DNA of 15,692 bases from Bacteroidota bacterium (GCA_030706285.1 JAUZOU010000030.1:1-15692), one strand, 5' to 3'. Positions 1 through 7,129 are shown, counted from the stretch's first letter. Numbers and translations: made by a program. The notes: generated from the letters alone by a model not told the origin.

Positions 1-393
1 ATAGAATGGTATTGCAGGGAATTTTCCGAACGTACGTCTATTCCATGCGTACTATCCCTGGAAGAGATCGATCCGGTTTCCAAACAAATCAATCTTGCTT
101 TATACAGAGTTTTTCAGGAATCGATGACCAATGTCATCCGTCATGCTAAAGCGACAAATGTCTCAGTCAAACTGATCTCATTTCCTGATATTGTATTGAC
201 CATTTGTGATGACGGCATCGGCATCACCTCTGAAAAAATCGAATCGGGAAAATCATTCGGCATTCTGGGCATGCACCAACGGATCAACCAGTGTGGTGGA
301 ATTATCGAAATCTCCGGTACGCCAGGTAAAGGCACCAAAATTCAGGTTAGCATTCCCAATCCAAATGCGCCAGAGAATGAAGAGCATGAATAA
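1..393 (+). CDS. NarL-type sensor histidine kinase, C-terminal part (5' end outside window)
   Basis: This is the last 130 residues of a sensor kinase; the open frame runs in from base 1, so the input and dimerisation domains lie outside the window. What remains is the HATPase_c ATP-binding domain. The N box is seen as FQESMTNVIRHA (residues 38-49), the G1 box as DDGIGI (70-75), and the G2 region as SFGILGMHQRI (85-95), followed by GTPGKGT and the last beta strand. The LGMHQR form of the G2 region is typical of the HisKA_3 (HPK7) kinases that pair with NarL/FixJ regulators, and such a regulator follows 73 bases downstream on the same strand. It should autophosphorylate and pass phosphate to that protein. 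The signal sensed cannot be judged. The in-frame ATG at 124 falls inside the N box and is not a real start. Confidence 0.9.
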   Translation: MEWYCREFSERTSIPCVLSLEEIDPVSKQINLALYRVFQESMTNVIRHAKATNVSVKLISFPDIVLTICDDGIGITSEKIESGKSFGILGMHQRINQCGGIIEISGTPGKGTKIQVSIPNPNAPENEEHE

Positions 394-421
394 TAACAGA
401 CTCGTAAGATTGCAAAAATCC

Positions 422-440
422 TGCATGCAATACCGTACGG
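422..440. repeat. Two adjacent 8-bp perfect palindromes upstream of the response regulator
   Basis: TGCATGCA (422-429) and CCGTACGG (433-440) are both perfect palindromes separated by three bases. They lie in the 73-base gap between kinase and regulator and end 26 bases before the regulator start. They could be a protein-binding site or a weak mRNA structure. No T-rich tract follows, so this is not a terminator. Any function is conjecture. Confidence 0.3.
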
Positions 441-466
441 CCTTAAACGAAAAAAGTTAGCTGCGT

Positions 467-1096
467 ATGAACATTCTAATTGCAGACGATCATGCCATAG
501 TTCGAGAGGGCGTCAAACAAATTGTCAGAAGCCTCCCTGAAGTTAAGTTGATTGAAGAAGTTTCAGATGGGAATGAGGCCTTCTTAAAAATCTGTTCAAC
601 TGATTATGACTTGGTCATTCTTGACATATCAATGCCCGGAATGTCCGGACTGGATGTCCTTCAACGAATGAAAGACAGAAACATCAATACCCACGTCCTG
701 ATCTTTAGTTTCTATCCTCAAGAACAATACGCCATCAGAGCGTTCAAACTGGGGGCATCCGGCTATCTTTCAAAAGATAGCGCTTATGACGAACTCACTA
801 CTGCCATCCGGAAAATTGCGGCTGGAGGTAAATATGTTTCAGCGGCACTGGCAGAACGGCTCATCTTTCAGGATCCCGGCATGAATGAAAAAGAACCTCA
901 TGAATCATTATCAGAGCGCGAGTTCCAGATTATGATCCAACTCTCAAAGGGGAAATCCGTGACCGAAATTGCCCGGGCTTTGTTTCTTTCAGACAAGACA
1001 GTGAGCACTTACAGAACCAGAATCATGGATAAGATGAATCTGAAGACAAATGCAGACCTTACCAGATACGCTCTAAGGAACAAATTGATCGAATGA
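467..1096 (+). CDS. NarL/FixJ-family response regulator
   Basis: A 209-residue two-domain DNA-binding response regulator, normal length for the family. The N-terminal receiver (about 1-118) has the acidic pair D7/D8, the phosphoacceptor D53 in LVILDISMP, the switch residue S81 and the conserved K103 in LSKDS. The C-terminal LuxR-type helix-turn-helix (about 147-204) starts LSEREFQIM and contains EIARALFLSDKTVSTY, the recognition helix region. It lies 73 bases after the kinase fragment on the same strand and is almost certainly its phosphorylation partner, probably in one operon. Phosphorylation would be expected to promote dimerisation and binding to inverted-repeat sites. The upstream sequence is A-rich with no Shine-Dalgarno motif. 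The downstream neighbour is convergent and only 28 bases away. Target genes cannot be told from the sequence. Confidence 0.93.
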   Translation: MNILIADDHAIVREGVKQIVRSLPEVKLIEEVSDGNEAFLKICSTDYDLVILDISMPGMSGLDVLQRMKDRNINTHVLIFSFYPQEQYAIRAFKLGASGYLSKDSAYDELTTAIRKIAAGGKYVSAALAERLIFQDPGMNEKEPHESLSEREFQIMIQLSKGKSVTEIARALFLSDKTVSTYRTRIMDKMNLKTNADLTRYALRNKLIE

Positions 1097-1124
1097 CAAC
1101 TACCCGGAGCCTTTCAGGGATTGT

Positions 1125-3689
1125 TTATTGGTGTTTTTTTAAGAATCGCTCCAGCTTTGAGTACAGCTCTTCTTTATTGATCGGTTTAACGATGACATCG
1201 GTACACCCGCATGCCAAAGCCTTGTTCTTGTCCGAATCGAGAGAATAGGCTGTCAATGCCAATACCGGCAAAGACGGTTTGATGGATTTAACCAGTTTGG
1301 TTGCCTCATAACCATCCATCACGGGCATTTTCAGATCCATCAATATCAAGTCGATATCATTGCTGGTTCTGGCCAGTTCCACGGCTTCTGCCCCATTGAC
1401 AGCCCTGACGATTGTCACATCAAACTGACGTAGCAGCTCACGGACAAGCAAAAAGTTCAGGTTTTCATCTTCAGCTACAAGAACAGTTGTCATACCTTTC
1501 CCGCTAACCGGGCTCGCCGTTCCGGACAATCCGCTAATGGGAGCGTCTGTTTTAATGACCGGATGATAAGGCAGTGTAAAGCGGAAGCACGAGCCTTTTC
1601 CAGGTACTGATTCTACCCAGATTTTTCCGCCAAGAAGGTGAACATAAGCCTTACTAATGGACAAGCCTAGTCCGGATCCTCCGTATTGACGGCTAATCGA
1701 ACTTTCAACCTGGCTGAAACGGTTAAAAATGTTTTCCTGCATCTCTTTACGAATGCCGATTCCTGTATCCTCCACATAGAACTCAAGGTTTTTTTGTTTC
1801 AGCTTATAGCCCATATGCACATGCCCTATTTTAGTAAACTTAAAGGCATTGACGATGATGTTCGACAGGACCTGCAGTAATTTCGTCTCATCCGCCATAA
1901 TTGTCGCATCTTGATTGTCAACATCAACCTCGCACGTAAACTCAAGCCCAGCCTCTGTCGCTTTGGACTGGAACTGTTCATATAAAAAGTTCATCATGGC
2001 ATTCAGATTCATCTCATTATTTTGAATCTTTTCCTGACCGGCTTCAATCGTGGCAATCCGGACAATGTTGTCAATGATGGATAGCAATTGATTGCTGCTT
2101 TGTACAACAACCTCAGCAAAATGAGTTTTTTTATCCACCTCGATGTCAGGATCAACCAAAAACCTGGAAAAACCAACGATCGCGTTCATCGGTGTCCTGA
2201 TCTCATGGGATATATTGTGCAAAAAAGCAGTTTTCAGCCTGTCACTTTCTTCTGCTTTCTGTTTGGCCAATATTAGATCTTGTTCAAGAATCTTCTGCGC
2301 TGTAATGTCTTTCGATACACCAAACGTTCCTATTATGGCTCCATTTCTGTTTTTAAAAGGAAATTTTGACGTGACTACCCAGGTTATATGCCCGTCCAAC
2401 CAGGTCTCTTTTTCCTCGATATTGATCAGGGACTTCCCGGTTCTTATGATGGTTTGTTCTGCATCAAAAGCCTTCCTGGCATGCTCTGTCGTAAAATAAT
2501 CAAAATCTGTTTTCCCGATAGAATCTTCATTATTCAGTGCCCCAAGTAACTGCATATGAGCTCTGTTTAGCCGGATGAAATGGCTTTCAAGGTCTTTGAA
2601 ATAGATCAGGTCCGGTGTATTGTCCATAAACGATTTCAGCAGGTACTGCTCAGCCAGTAACGCCTCTTCTGTTTGTTTAAGCTGAGATATGTCAAACTGC
2701 ATACCCTGAGAGCCTGATACATTTCCTTTAGCATCAAAGATGGGCGTTTTTACGACCTGAAAGTATTCAATGTGCCCATCTTTCTGAGGATAAGCCTCTT
2801 CTACTACAACTGGCATACCATGACGAATGATCCACTCATGATGATCTGATCCCCGCACAGACCGTGCCCGGCTGATCGGTGGAATGGTGTTAAGTCCCAT
2901 CGAGGCTTTCCTTGCTTCATAATCCGCCAGTTCCTCAGGATTTTTACCGATGATTTCTTCTTCAGTCAATCCTTTGAGCGTACAGAAACGTTCATTGACA
3001 TAATCGTAACGACCGTCTTTTGTCTTTCGGAAAACGCCGGCCGGCATATGGTTGACAAGAGAGGAATAAAGAGCCTTAGAATCAATCAGTTTCTGTTTGA
3101 AACTGGAAATTTCCGAACGCCTCAGCATGATTAGTCCGACCAGCATCGTTCCTAACGGGAAAAAGACCAACACCGGAACAAGTTCTGTCCTAATGGTTGA
3201 AAGCATCTCTTTTTCAGGAAGAAACAGATTGCATCCAAGCATAATAATATGAACCACTATTCCCAAAAGCCATAAGCTCAGCACCGACTGCTTAAGCGAT
3301 TTAAGCCGTTGAAACCGATACCAGTAAGCACAACCTATCAGAGAAGAGGAGACAATAACAGAAATGCCCATCATCACGCCCAGTCCGCCAATCTTAATCC
3401 GGTAGAAGCTAAGGAAAACCGCCGCAATAAAGGTTGGAACCGGTCCGAGAAAAGCGCCTGAAACGGATAGCAAGATAGATCGAGTATCAAGATAAACGCC
3501 TTCGGACATTGTCCAGGGAGTAAGCATCAACACAATACCGATCAACGTGATAAAAAGGCCACCCAAAATTTGTTCATACCATTTTCTGTTATGATCATCC
3601 TTAATCCAGAAATAATCGTATAGCAGAATAAAAGAGACCAGGATGGCCGTGTTTTGAAATAGACTCAGGAATATGGAAGGAACCAACAT
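1125..3689 (-). CDS. Hybrid sensor histidine kinase with LytS-like 5TM sensor, two PAS domains and receiver
   Basis: An 854-residue inner-membrane hybrid kinase. Residues about 1-190 hold some six hydrophobic segments. The pattern YLDTRSILL, then GAFLGPVPT, then FYRIKIGGLGVMMG (65-108) matches the 5TMR_LYT receptor module of LytS-type sensors. Two PAS domains follow (about 205-335 and 345-465), each ending in a DIS or DIT exit motif. The HisKA domain carries the phosphoacceptor H495 in NISHEIRTP. HATPase_c has N614, the G1 box DTGIGI (641-646) and GGSGLGL (670-676). A C-terminal receiver (about 733-850) has E740/D741, phosphoacceptor D785 in ILMDLKMP and K835 in VIVKP. There is no HPt or DNA-binding output domain, so phosphate must go to a partner outside this window. 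It is convergent with the NarL-type pair, so co-regulation by operon is excluded. The ligand is unknown. Confidence 0.92.
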   Translation of the reverse strand: MLVPSIFLSLFQNTAILVSFILLYDYFWIKDDHNRKWYEQILGGLFITLIGIVLMLTPWTMSEGVYLDTRSILLSVSGAFLGPVPTFIAAVFLSFYRIKIGGLGVMMGISVIVSSSLIGCAYWYRFQRLKSLKQSVLSLWLLGIVVHIIMLGCNLFLPEKEMLSTIRTELVPVLVFFPLGTMLVGLIMLRRSEISSFKQKLIDSKALYSSLVNHMPAGVFRKTKDGRYDYVNERFCTLKGLTEEEIIGKNPEELADYEARKASMGLNTIPPISRARSVRGSDHHEWIIRHGMPVVVEEAYPQKDGHIEYFQVVKTPIFDAKGNVSGSQGMQFDISQLKQTEEALLAEQYLLKSFMDNTPDLIYFKDLESHFIRLNRAHMQLLGALNNEDSIGKTDFDYFTTEHARKAFDAEQTIIRTGKSLINIEEKETWLDGHITWVVTSKFPFKNRNGAIIGTFGVSKDITAQKILEQDLILAKQKAEESDRLKTAFLHNISHEIRTPMNAIVGFSRFLVDPDIEVDKKTHFAEVVVQSSNQLLSIIDNIVRIATIEAGQEKIQNNEMNLNAMMNFLYEQFQSKATEAGLEFTCEVDVDNQDATIMADETKLLQVLSNIIVNAFKFTKIGHVHMGYKLKQKNLEFYVEDTGIGIRKEMQENIFNRFSQVESSISRQYGGSGLGLSISKAYVHLLGGKIWVESVPGKGSCFRFTLPYHPVIKTDAPISGLSGTASPVSGKGMTTVLVAEDENLNFLLVRELLRQFDVTIVRAVNGAEAVELARTSNDIDLILMDLKMPVMDGYEATKLVKSIKPSLPVLALTAYSLDSDKNKALACGCTDVIVKPINKEELYSKLERFLKKHQ

Positions 3690-3704
3690 GTTGGAGGAGC
3701 TTTA

Positions 3705-3718
3705 AAATGACATCATTT
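3705..3718 (-). promoter_or_regulatory. Short inverted repeat upstream of the hybrid kinase
   Basis: AAATGA and TCATTT form 6-bp arms around a 2-base spacer, ending 15 bases before the hybrid kinase start. The placement over the ribosome-entry or promoter-proximal region suggests a possible operator. The arms are short and A/T-rich, so chance is a real alternative. The 147 bases between the kinase start and the ferredoxin terminator show no convincing TAnnTTTG promoter on this strand. Confidence 0.25.
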
Positions 3719-3836
3719 GGTTGACTGCAAAAACAGATTAAATGCTTACGGCAAGTACAACTCCATCCGTCTATAAAACGTAGAAGCCTGTCGTTCAATC
3801 ATGTTGGTGATTCTTGGTTCTTAGGACGACAGATAG

Positions 3837-3870
3837 AAAAAAAGGGATACAGTCGTAACCGATATCCCTT
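3837..3870 (-). terminator. Rho-independent terminator of the ferredoxin gene
   Basis: On the minus strand the arms AAGGGATA (3870-3863) and TATCCCTT (3849-3842) pair across a 13-base loop. The descending arm runs into a tract of seven Ts (3843-3837). The hairpin begins 24 bases after the ferredoxin stop codon. It separates that gene from the hybrid kinase downstream on the same strand, so the two are probably transcribed independently. Confidence 0.8.
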
Positions 3871-3894
3871 AATTCGATTGATTCTTTTTAAGAT

Positions 3895-4062
3895 TTATGC
3901 CGGATGAATAGCTTCTACCGGACAAACGTCAGCGCAAGTACCGCAATCGGTGCACATTTCCGGGTCAATCTTGTAAATATCACCCTCAGAAATTGCTCCT
4001 ACTGGACATTCATCAATACAGGTACCGCAGGCGATGCAATCTTCACTAATAACATGAGCCAT
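3895..4062 (-). CDS. Small 2[4Fe-4S] ferredoxin
   Basis: A 55-residue bacterial-type ferredoxin with two complete cluster motifs: C9-C12-C15-C19 (IACGTCIDECP) and C37-C40-C43-C47 (CTDCGTCADVCP), spaced as in clostridial-type ferredoxins. It is a cytoplasmic low-potential electron carrier, for example for pyruvate:ferredoxin oxidoreductase or hydrogenases, and fits an anaerobic lifestyle. I chose the ATG at 4062 because MAHVISEDC is the usual N-terminus for this family. The frame stays open upstream for 43 more codons, but that extension is not ferredoxin-like and would overlap the promoter. The gene stands alone, with its own promoter (4097-4127) and terminator (3837-3870), and is divergent from the PorT gene. 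Confidence 0.95.
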   Translation of the reverse strand: MAHVISEDCIACGTCIDECPVGAISEGDIYKIDPEMCTDCGTCADVCPVEAIHPA

Positions 4063-4096
4063 GACACTATAGATTAAATGAGTTAAAAAAGCAGGA

Positions 4097-4127
4097 CAAA
4101 TGTACGCAAATTTGCATGACTTCCAAA
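4097..4127 (-). promoter_or_regulatory. Bacteroidota-type promoter of the ferredoxin gene with internal palindrome
   Basis: Read on the minus strand, TTTG (4127-4124) and TACATTTG (4104-4097) are separated by 19 bases. This matches the Bacteroidota sigma consensus of a TTTG -33 box and a TAnnTTTG -7 box. The expected transcript start lies about 25-30 bases before the ATG at 4062. The spacer contains the perfect 10-bp palindrome GCAAATTTGC (4106-4115), where a repressor could block polymerase. The promoter match is direct; the operator role is inferred. Confidence 0.65.
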
Positions 4128-4178
4128 TATTCCGGCAATATTTCAGCTTAAAAACCGTTTTATTAGAAATGATCCGGT

Positions 4179-4214
4179 CTACTGATTTCATTCTTCAACA
4201 TCAGCTACTGATTT
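4179..4214. repeat. 10-bp direct repeat upstream of the PorT gene
   Basis: CTACTGATTT occurs at 4179-4188 and again at 4205-4214, a start-to-start distance of 26 bases. The second copy ends 50 bases before the PorT start. Direct repeats at this position can be binding sites for a transcription factor. No matching Bacteroidota promoter was found close by, so the role is open. Confidence 0.35.
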
Positions 4215-4264
4215 TCGATCAATGAAAGTGTCCTCTGCCGGAAAGTGCCATTAGCTTACCACGC

Positions 4265-4981
4265 ATGAACCGACATTATATATATCTGATAATCATCTCC
4301 TTGCTGCTGCTTGTCACACCGACAGTACTGACTGCTCAAAAGAAGGTACAGTATCTTCAATACGAAGATCTGAAACCTTATCATTTCGGTTTTCTCATAG
4401 GAATGAACACGCAGGACCTGATTTTCAATCATTCGGGAAAACCTGATGCGGATGGCCATCGCTGGTATGGTAGTATCCCTTCCTATACGCCAGGATTCTC
4501 TGTTGGTGTGATCGGTGATCTGAGACTGGCAGACTTCTTAAGTCTCCGGCTGACGCCAACCATCCATTTCGGTAGCAAAGACGTAGCCTTAATAACTGAT
4601 GCTCCCGGAGCCACCCCCATTTATTCCGAAGTCAGGTCAAATTACATCATGCTTCCACTGAATCTAAGATACAGAGGTGCTCGGACAGGAAACTTCCGTC
4701 CGTATTTTTTGAGTGGGCTGAGTGCAGGTATTGATATGGGACGGGACAAACGTGAACCCATCTTGTTGGAACCGGTAAATACCTATCTGGAATTAGGCGT
4801 TGGCAGTGATTTGTATCTCCCCTATTTCAGGTTAGTACCTGAATTGAAGTTTTGCCTCGGATTGGGTGATATTTTTATTCACGACCGGTCGGATGAAGAC
4901 AGCGAAGTCTTTCTAAAATACACCAATGCCTTTGACAAAATAACATCCCGGCTCATCGTCTTCTCTCTTCAATTCGAATAA
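4265..4981 (+). CDS. porT: PorT-family outer-membrane beta-barrel protein (type IX secretion)
   Basis: A 238-residue exported protein, close to the usual PorT length. The hydrophobic core at residues 6-20 with TVLTAQ after it is a signal peptide, with likely cleavage near residue 24. The mature part has the PorT pattern: YHFGFLIGMN (about 39-48), GDLRLADFLSLRLTP, an NYIMLPLNLRYRG strand, FRPYFLSGLSAGIDMGRDK, and DLYLPYFRLVPELKF followed by GLGDI. It ends in RLIVFSLQFE, a strand with terminal F as in outer-membrane barrels. Porphyromonas gingivalis PorT is needed for secretion of cargo bearing type IX C-terminal signals. No other type IX component lies in this window. It is divergent from the ferredoxin gene and convergent with the nucleotidase pair, so probably transcribed alone. 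A generic outer-membrane-barrel paralogue is the main alternative. Confidence 0.82.
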   Translation: MNRHYIYLIIISLLLLVTPTVLTAQKKVQYLQYEDLKPYHFGFLIGMNTQDLIFNHSGKPDADGHRWYGSIPSYTPGFSVGVIGDLRLADFLSLRLTPTIHFGSKDVALITDAPGATPIYSEVRSNYIMLPLNLRYRGARTGNFRPYFLSGLSAGIDMGRDKREPILLEPVNTYLELGVGSDLYLPYFRLVPELKFCLGLGDIFIHDRSDEDSEVFLKYTNAFDKITSRLIVFSLQFE

Positions 4982-4990
4982 ACCGTCTGC

Positions 4991-5824
4991 TTAACGTTTG
5001 CCTACTTTCAGATCAAGCCTTCCGACATAAATGCCGGCTGTTCCTACCTGATTGATCATGACATCATGTCCGTCCAGGTTCTTCTGAATAACAGGTTCCT
5101 TAAAAAAAGAATGGGTATGGCCTCCCAGAATGACATCAATATTCCGGCTACCGGCAGCCAGCTTCAGATCATCTGCTTCTTTTTCCCCCATCCTGAATCC
5201 AAGATGAGAGAGGCAAATGACCAGGTCACACTGTTTTCGTTTCTTCAACCAGGCAGCACGCTCGTCTACAGTCTTGAGCGGATCCAACCAGATTAACCCT
5301 TCATTGCCAGGTTTTGCAATCAATCCTTCCGGGTTGATGTTTGCACTGACGATGCCCACCCGGAGCTTTCCACTTTTGACAATCAGCCAAGGTTTCACAT
5401 ATTTTTTCAGTTCAGTGCCCGAAACATCGTAATTGGTGCAGACGACAGGAAATGTGGCTTGTTTCAGTATCGCCGCCAGAAAATGAATACCATTGTCAAA
5501 TTCATGATTACCGAGTGTAACGGCCGCAGGTTTCAAATAGTTCATCAACCGGATCTCGGCTTCTCCTTTAAAGAGATTGAAATAAGGTGTCCCTTGTAAA
5601 AAATCACCGGATTCAAAATAGAGCACATTGGGCTCCGTCGAACGGACCTCACGGCACAAGGCTTCCCTGCGGACAATGCCACCTAGATCCGGATTTCTGG
5701 GATCATCGGCCGGAAATGGTTCCAACTGGCTGTGCGTGTCATTGGTATGGAGGATGACCAATGGGGTTTCAGCCGAAACGCTGATCACCATCAGCCAAAA
5801 TAAACAGATTAGCTGTCGTTTCAT
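4991..5824 (-). CDS. Exported 5'-nucleotidase metallophosphatase (catalytic) domain protein
   Basis: A 277-residue protein equal to the N-terminal catalytic domain of UshA-type 5'-nucleotidases, without their C-terminal domain. A signal peptide (1-18, ending SVSA) precedes the calcineurin-like metallophosphoesterase fold. Metal and catalytic motifs are complete: LHTNDTH (D29, H31), SGD (D74), GNHEFD (N106, H107), H207 in CLSHLG, and GGHTH (H236, H238). It ends right after this domain. The missing C-terminal substrate-binding domain is encoded by the gene immediately upstream, whose stop overlaps this start in ATGA (5821-5824), pointing to translational coupling. Together they probably hydrolyse nucleoside monophosphates or UDP-sugars outside the cytoplasm to scavenge nucleosides and phosphate. 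The exact substrate is not readable. Confidence 0.9.
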   Translation of the reverse strand: MKRQLICLFWLMVISVSAETPLVILHTNDTHSQLEPFPADDPRNPDLGGIVRREALCREVRSTEPNVLYFESGDFLQGTPYFNLFKGEAEIRLMNYLKPAAVTLGNHEFDNGIHFLAAILKQATFPVVCTNYDVSGTELKKYVKPWLIVKSGKLRVGIVSANINPEGLIAKPGNEGLIWLDPLKTVDERAAWLKKRKQCDLVICLSHLGFRMGEKEADDLKLAAGSRNIDVILGGHTHSFFKEPVIQKNLDGHDVMINQVGTAGIYVGRLDLKVGKR

Positions 5825-6564
5825 TCTTGTACCAGTTTTATACGACCGTCGAGTCTGGCATCCACCTTTTCTCCGTTAGCCGTCAGTTTCTCTATCTGTT
5901 CGATGTAACAATCACGGATTTTCTTCCCGGTATCAATCCGTTTGGCAGCGTTTCTAAAAGCTGTCATGCCACTGTTCCCGTCTGCCAGATAATCCATGGT
6001 CGCCACCTGATAATAATGGGCTTCATCCAAGGGCTTTCCTCCAATCAGCAGGCTATAAATCTGTTGTTTCCTGATTTCGAGTGCCGCTCCTGAAATGCCT
6101 TCACCGCCTTCACGGGCAATGTGCTGAAAAATGGAAAGCAGGTCACTTCCTTTCAGAACAAGGATAACCAGTTTGTTCTCAAAAGGCATGACTTTATACA
6201 CATCCTTAACGGCGATTGTTCCGGCTTTGATTGAAGACCGTATCCCACCAAGATTGATGATGGCCACATCGACCGGTTCTGAAACATATTCACAGGCTTT
6301 TGCTTTCAGCTGATCTGAAAGAAAATTTGAAAGCAGACTCTCAGGAGCACGTGCCGTCATTAATTGGGCCGAGTATCCTATGGAACGTGAAACAACAGCG
6401 TCCAGCCGCATTTTATAGGCGTCCATCACTTGTTGCATACCCGGATCAGCCAGTGAATCGTACGTGGCATTCACTTCCAGCCGTTTGGCAGACTCAAGCG
6501 TTACCTGTGCCTCCGATAAGGCTGAGCCCAACATCAGCAGAACAAACAGTATATAATGCTTCAT
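5821..6564 (-). CDS. Exported 5'-nucleotidase C-terminal (substrate-binding) domain protein
   Basis: A 247-residue protein with a signal peptide (about 1-19, MKHYILFVLL to SEAQ) and the 5_nucleotid_C fold. Family motifs seen are NLGGIRSSI (about 104-112), VYKVMPFENKLV and DYLADGNSGM, which correspond to the arginine-bearing GGIR segment and the base-binding loop of UshA. It has no metallophosphatase motifs and cannot be catalytic alone. The partner catalytic domain is the next gene, overlapping by four bases. I start at the ATG at 6564; a GTG two codons earlier is open but unlikely. A TAAATTTG (minus strand, 6577-6570) resembles a -7 box, but it is so close to the ATG that the message would be nearly leaderless and it lacks a clear -33 box, so I do not call it as a promoter. 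Confidence 0.88.
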   Translation of the reverse strand: MKHYILFVLLMLGSALSEAQVTLESAKRLEVNATYDSLADPGMQQVMDAYKMRLDAVVSRSIGYSAQLMTARAPESLLSNFLSDQLKAKACEYVSEPVDVAIINLGGIRSSIKAGTIAVKDVYKVMPFENKLVILVLKGSDLLSIFQHIAREGGEGISGAALEIRKQQIYSLLIGGKPLDEAHYYQVATMDYLADGNSGMTAFRNAAKRIDTGKKIRDCYIEQIEKLTANGEKVDARLDGRIKLVQE

Positions 6565-6612
6565 AGTCACAAATTTAACTGCGAAAATAACTAAAAAAAC
6601 ACGTTGATTTAC

Positions 6613-6643
6613 TTGTAGATGCTGGAAAATTTCTGTTTCTTTG
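6613..6643 (+). promoter_or_regulatory. Candidate rplS promoter
   Basis: TTG (6613-6615) and TTTCTTTG (6636-6643) are spaced by 20 bases, fitting the Bacteroidota TTTG / TAnnTTTG promoter with one mismatch in the -7 box. Transcription would begin near 6650 and give a leader of about 75 bases before the rplS ATG. The leader end is A/T-rich with no Shine-Dalgarno motif. Confidence 0.45.
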
Positions 6644-6723
6644 CACCCGCTTTGCGTAATCGCTGGCAGGAAATTGAGTAGCCTGTTATGTTGCGCTAAT
6701 ATAAATTAAAAATTCACAGCAAT

Positions 6724-7071
6724 ATGGATTTAATGAAAATTGCCGAAGAGGCATTCACCACAGGAAAAGAATATCCTTCATTCAAAAGCGGCGACACTGT
6801 AACCATCGCTTATCGAATCAAAGAAGGTAATAAGGAACGTATTCAGCAATATCGCGGCGTTGTTATCAAGATCAGCGGCCATGGCGAAAAGAAACGCTTC
6901 ACAGTTCGCAAAATGTCCGAAAACATCGGTGTTGAACGTATTTTTCCACTTGAATCTCCGTTTATTGAAAGCATTACAGTTAACAAAGTCGGAAAAGTCC
7001 GCAGAGCAAGATTGTTCTATCTGCGCAACCTTACCGGAAAGAAGGCTCGTATCAGAGAAAAGAAATCCTGA
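6724..7071 (+). CDS. rplS: 50S ribosomal protein L19
   Basis: A 115-residue protein, the normal L19 length. The family signature is clear: FKSGDTVTIAYRI (about 20-32), RIQQYRGVVIKISG, FTVRKMSENIGVERIFPL and the C-terminal KVRRARLFYLRNL segment with a basic tail ending REKKS. L19 sits at the 30S-50S interface of the ribosome. The start at 6724 places MDLMKIAEEAF at the N-terminus, as in Bacteroidota L19 proteins. The gene appears monocistronic: it has an upstream promoter candidate and an efficient-looking terminator. Unlike the order in many Proteobacteria, rpsP, rimM and trmD are not beside it. Confidence 0.98.
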   Translation: MDLMKIAEEAFTTGKEYPSFKSGDTVTIAYRIKEGNKERIQQYRGVVIKISGHGEKKRFTVRKMSENIGVERIFPLESPFIESITVNKVGKVRRARLFYLRNLTGKKARIREKKS

Positions 7072-7094
7072 GATTCCCTTCCGATATCTATTAC

Positions 7095-7129
7095 AAAAGC
7101 CGTTCCAGTCAGTCTGGCACGGCTTTTTT
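7095..7129 (+). terminator. Rho-independent terminator after rplS
   Basis: AAAAGCCGT (7095-7103) pairs perfectly with ACGGCTTTT (7119-7127), and the run of Ts continues to 7129. The loop can also form an inner CCAG/CTGG stem, so the hairpin is long. It starts 23 bases after the rplS stop. The A-tract on the other side means it could also stop minus-strand transcription. Confidence 0.88.

Noticed and set aside
1097..1124. Possible terminator between the response regulator and the convergent hybrid kinase
   Set aside because: Only a CCC/GGG pairing with a long loop can be drawn in the gap; the nearby T-run belongs to the end of the kinase gene and no convincing stem precedes it.
4063..4191. 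N-terminal extension of the ferredoxin frame by 43 codons
   Set aside because: The extension is not ferredoxin-like and overlaps the well-matched promoter at 4097-4127. The 55-residue form has the usual N-terminus.
4130..4243. 8-bp inverted repeat TTCCGGCA / TGCCGGAA around the PorT upstream region
   Set aside because: The copies are about 100 bases apart, and an 8-bp match in a gap of this size is fairly likely by chance.
6570..6577. TAAATTTG on the minus strand as a -7 promoter box for the nucleotidase pair
   Set aside because: The motif is right but ends five bases before the ATG, no TTTG or TTG stands at the proper -33 distance, and the message would have almost no leader.
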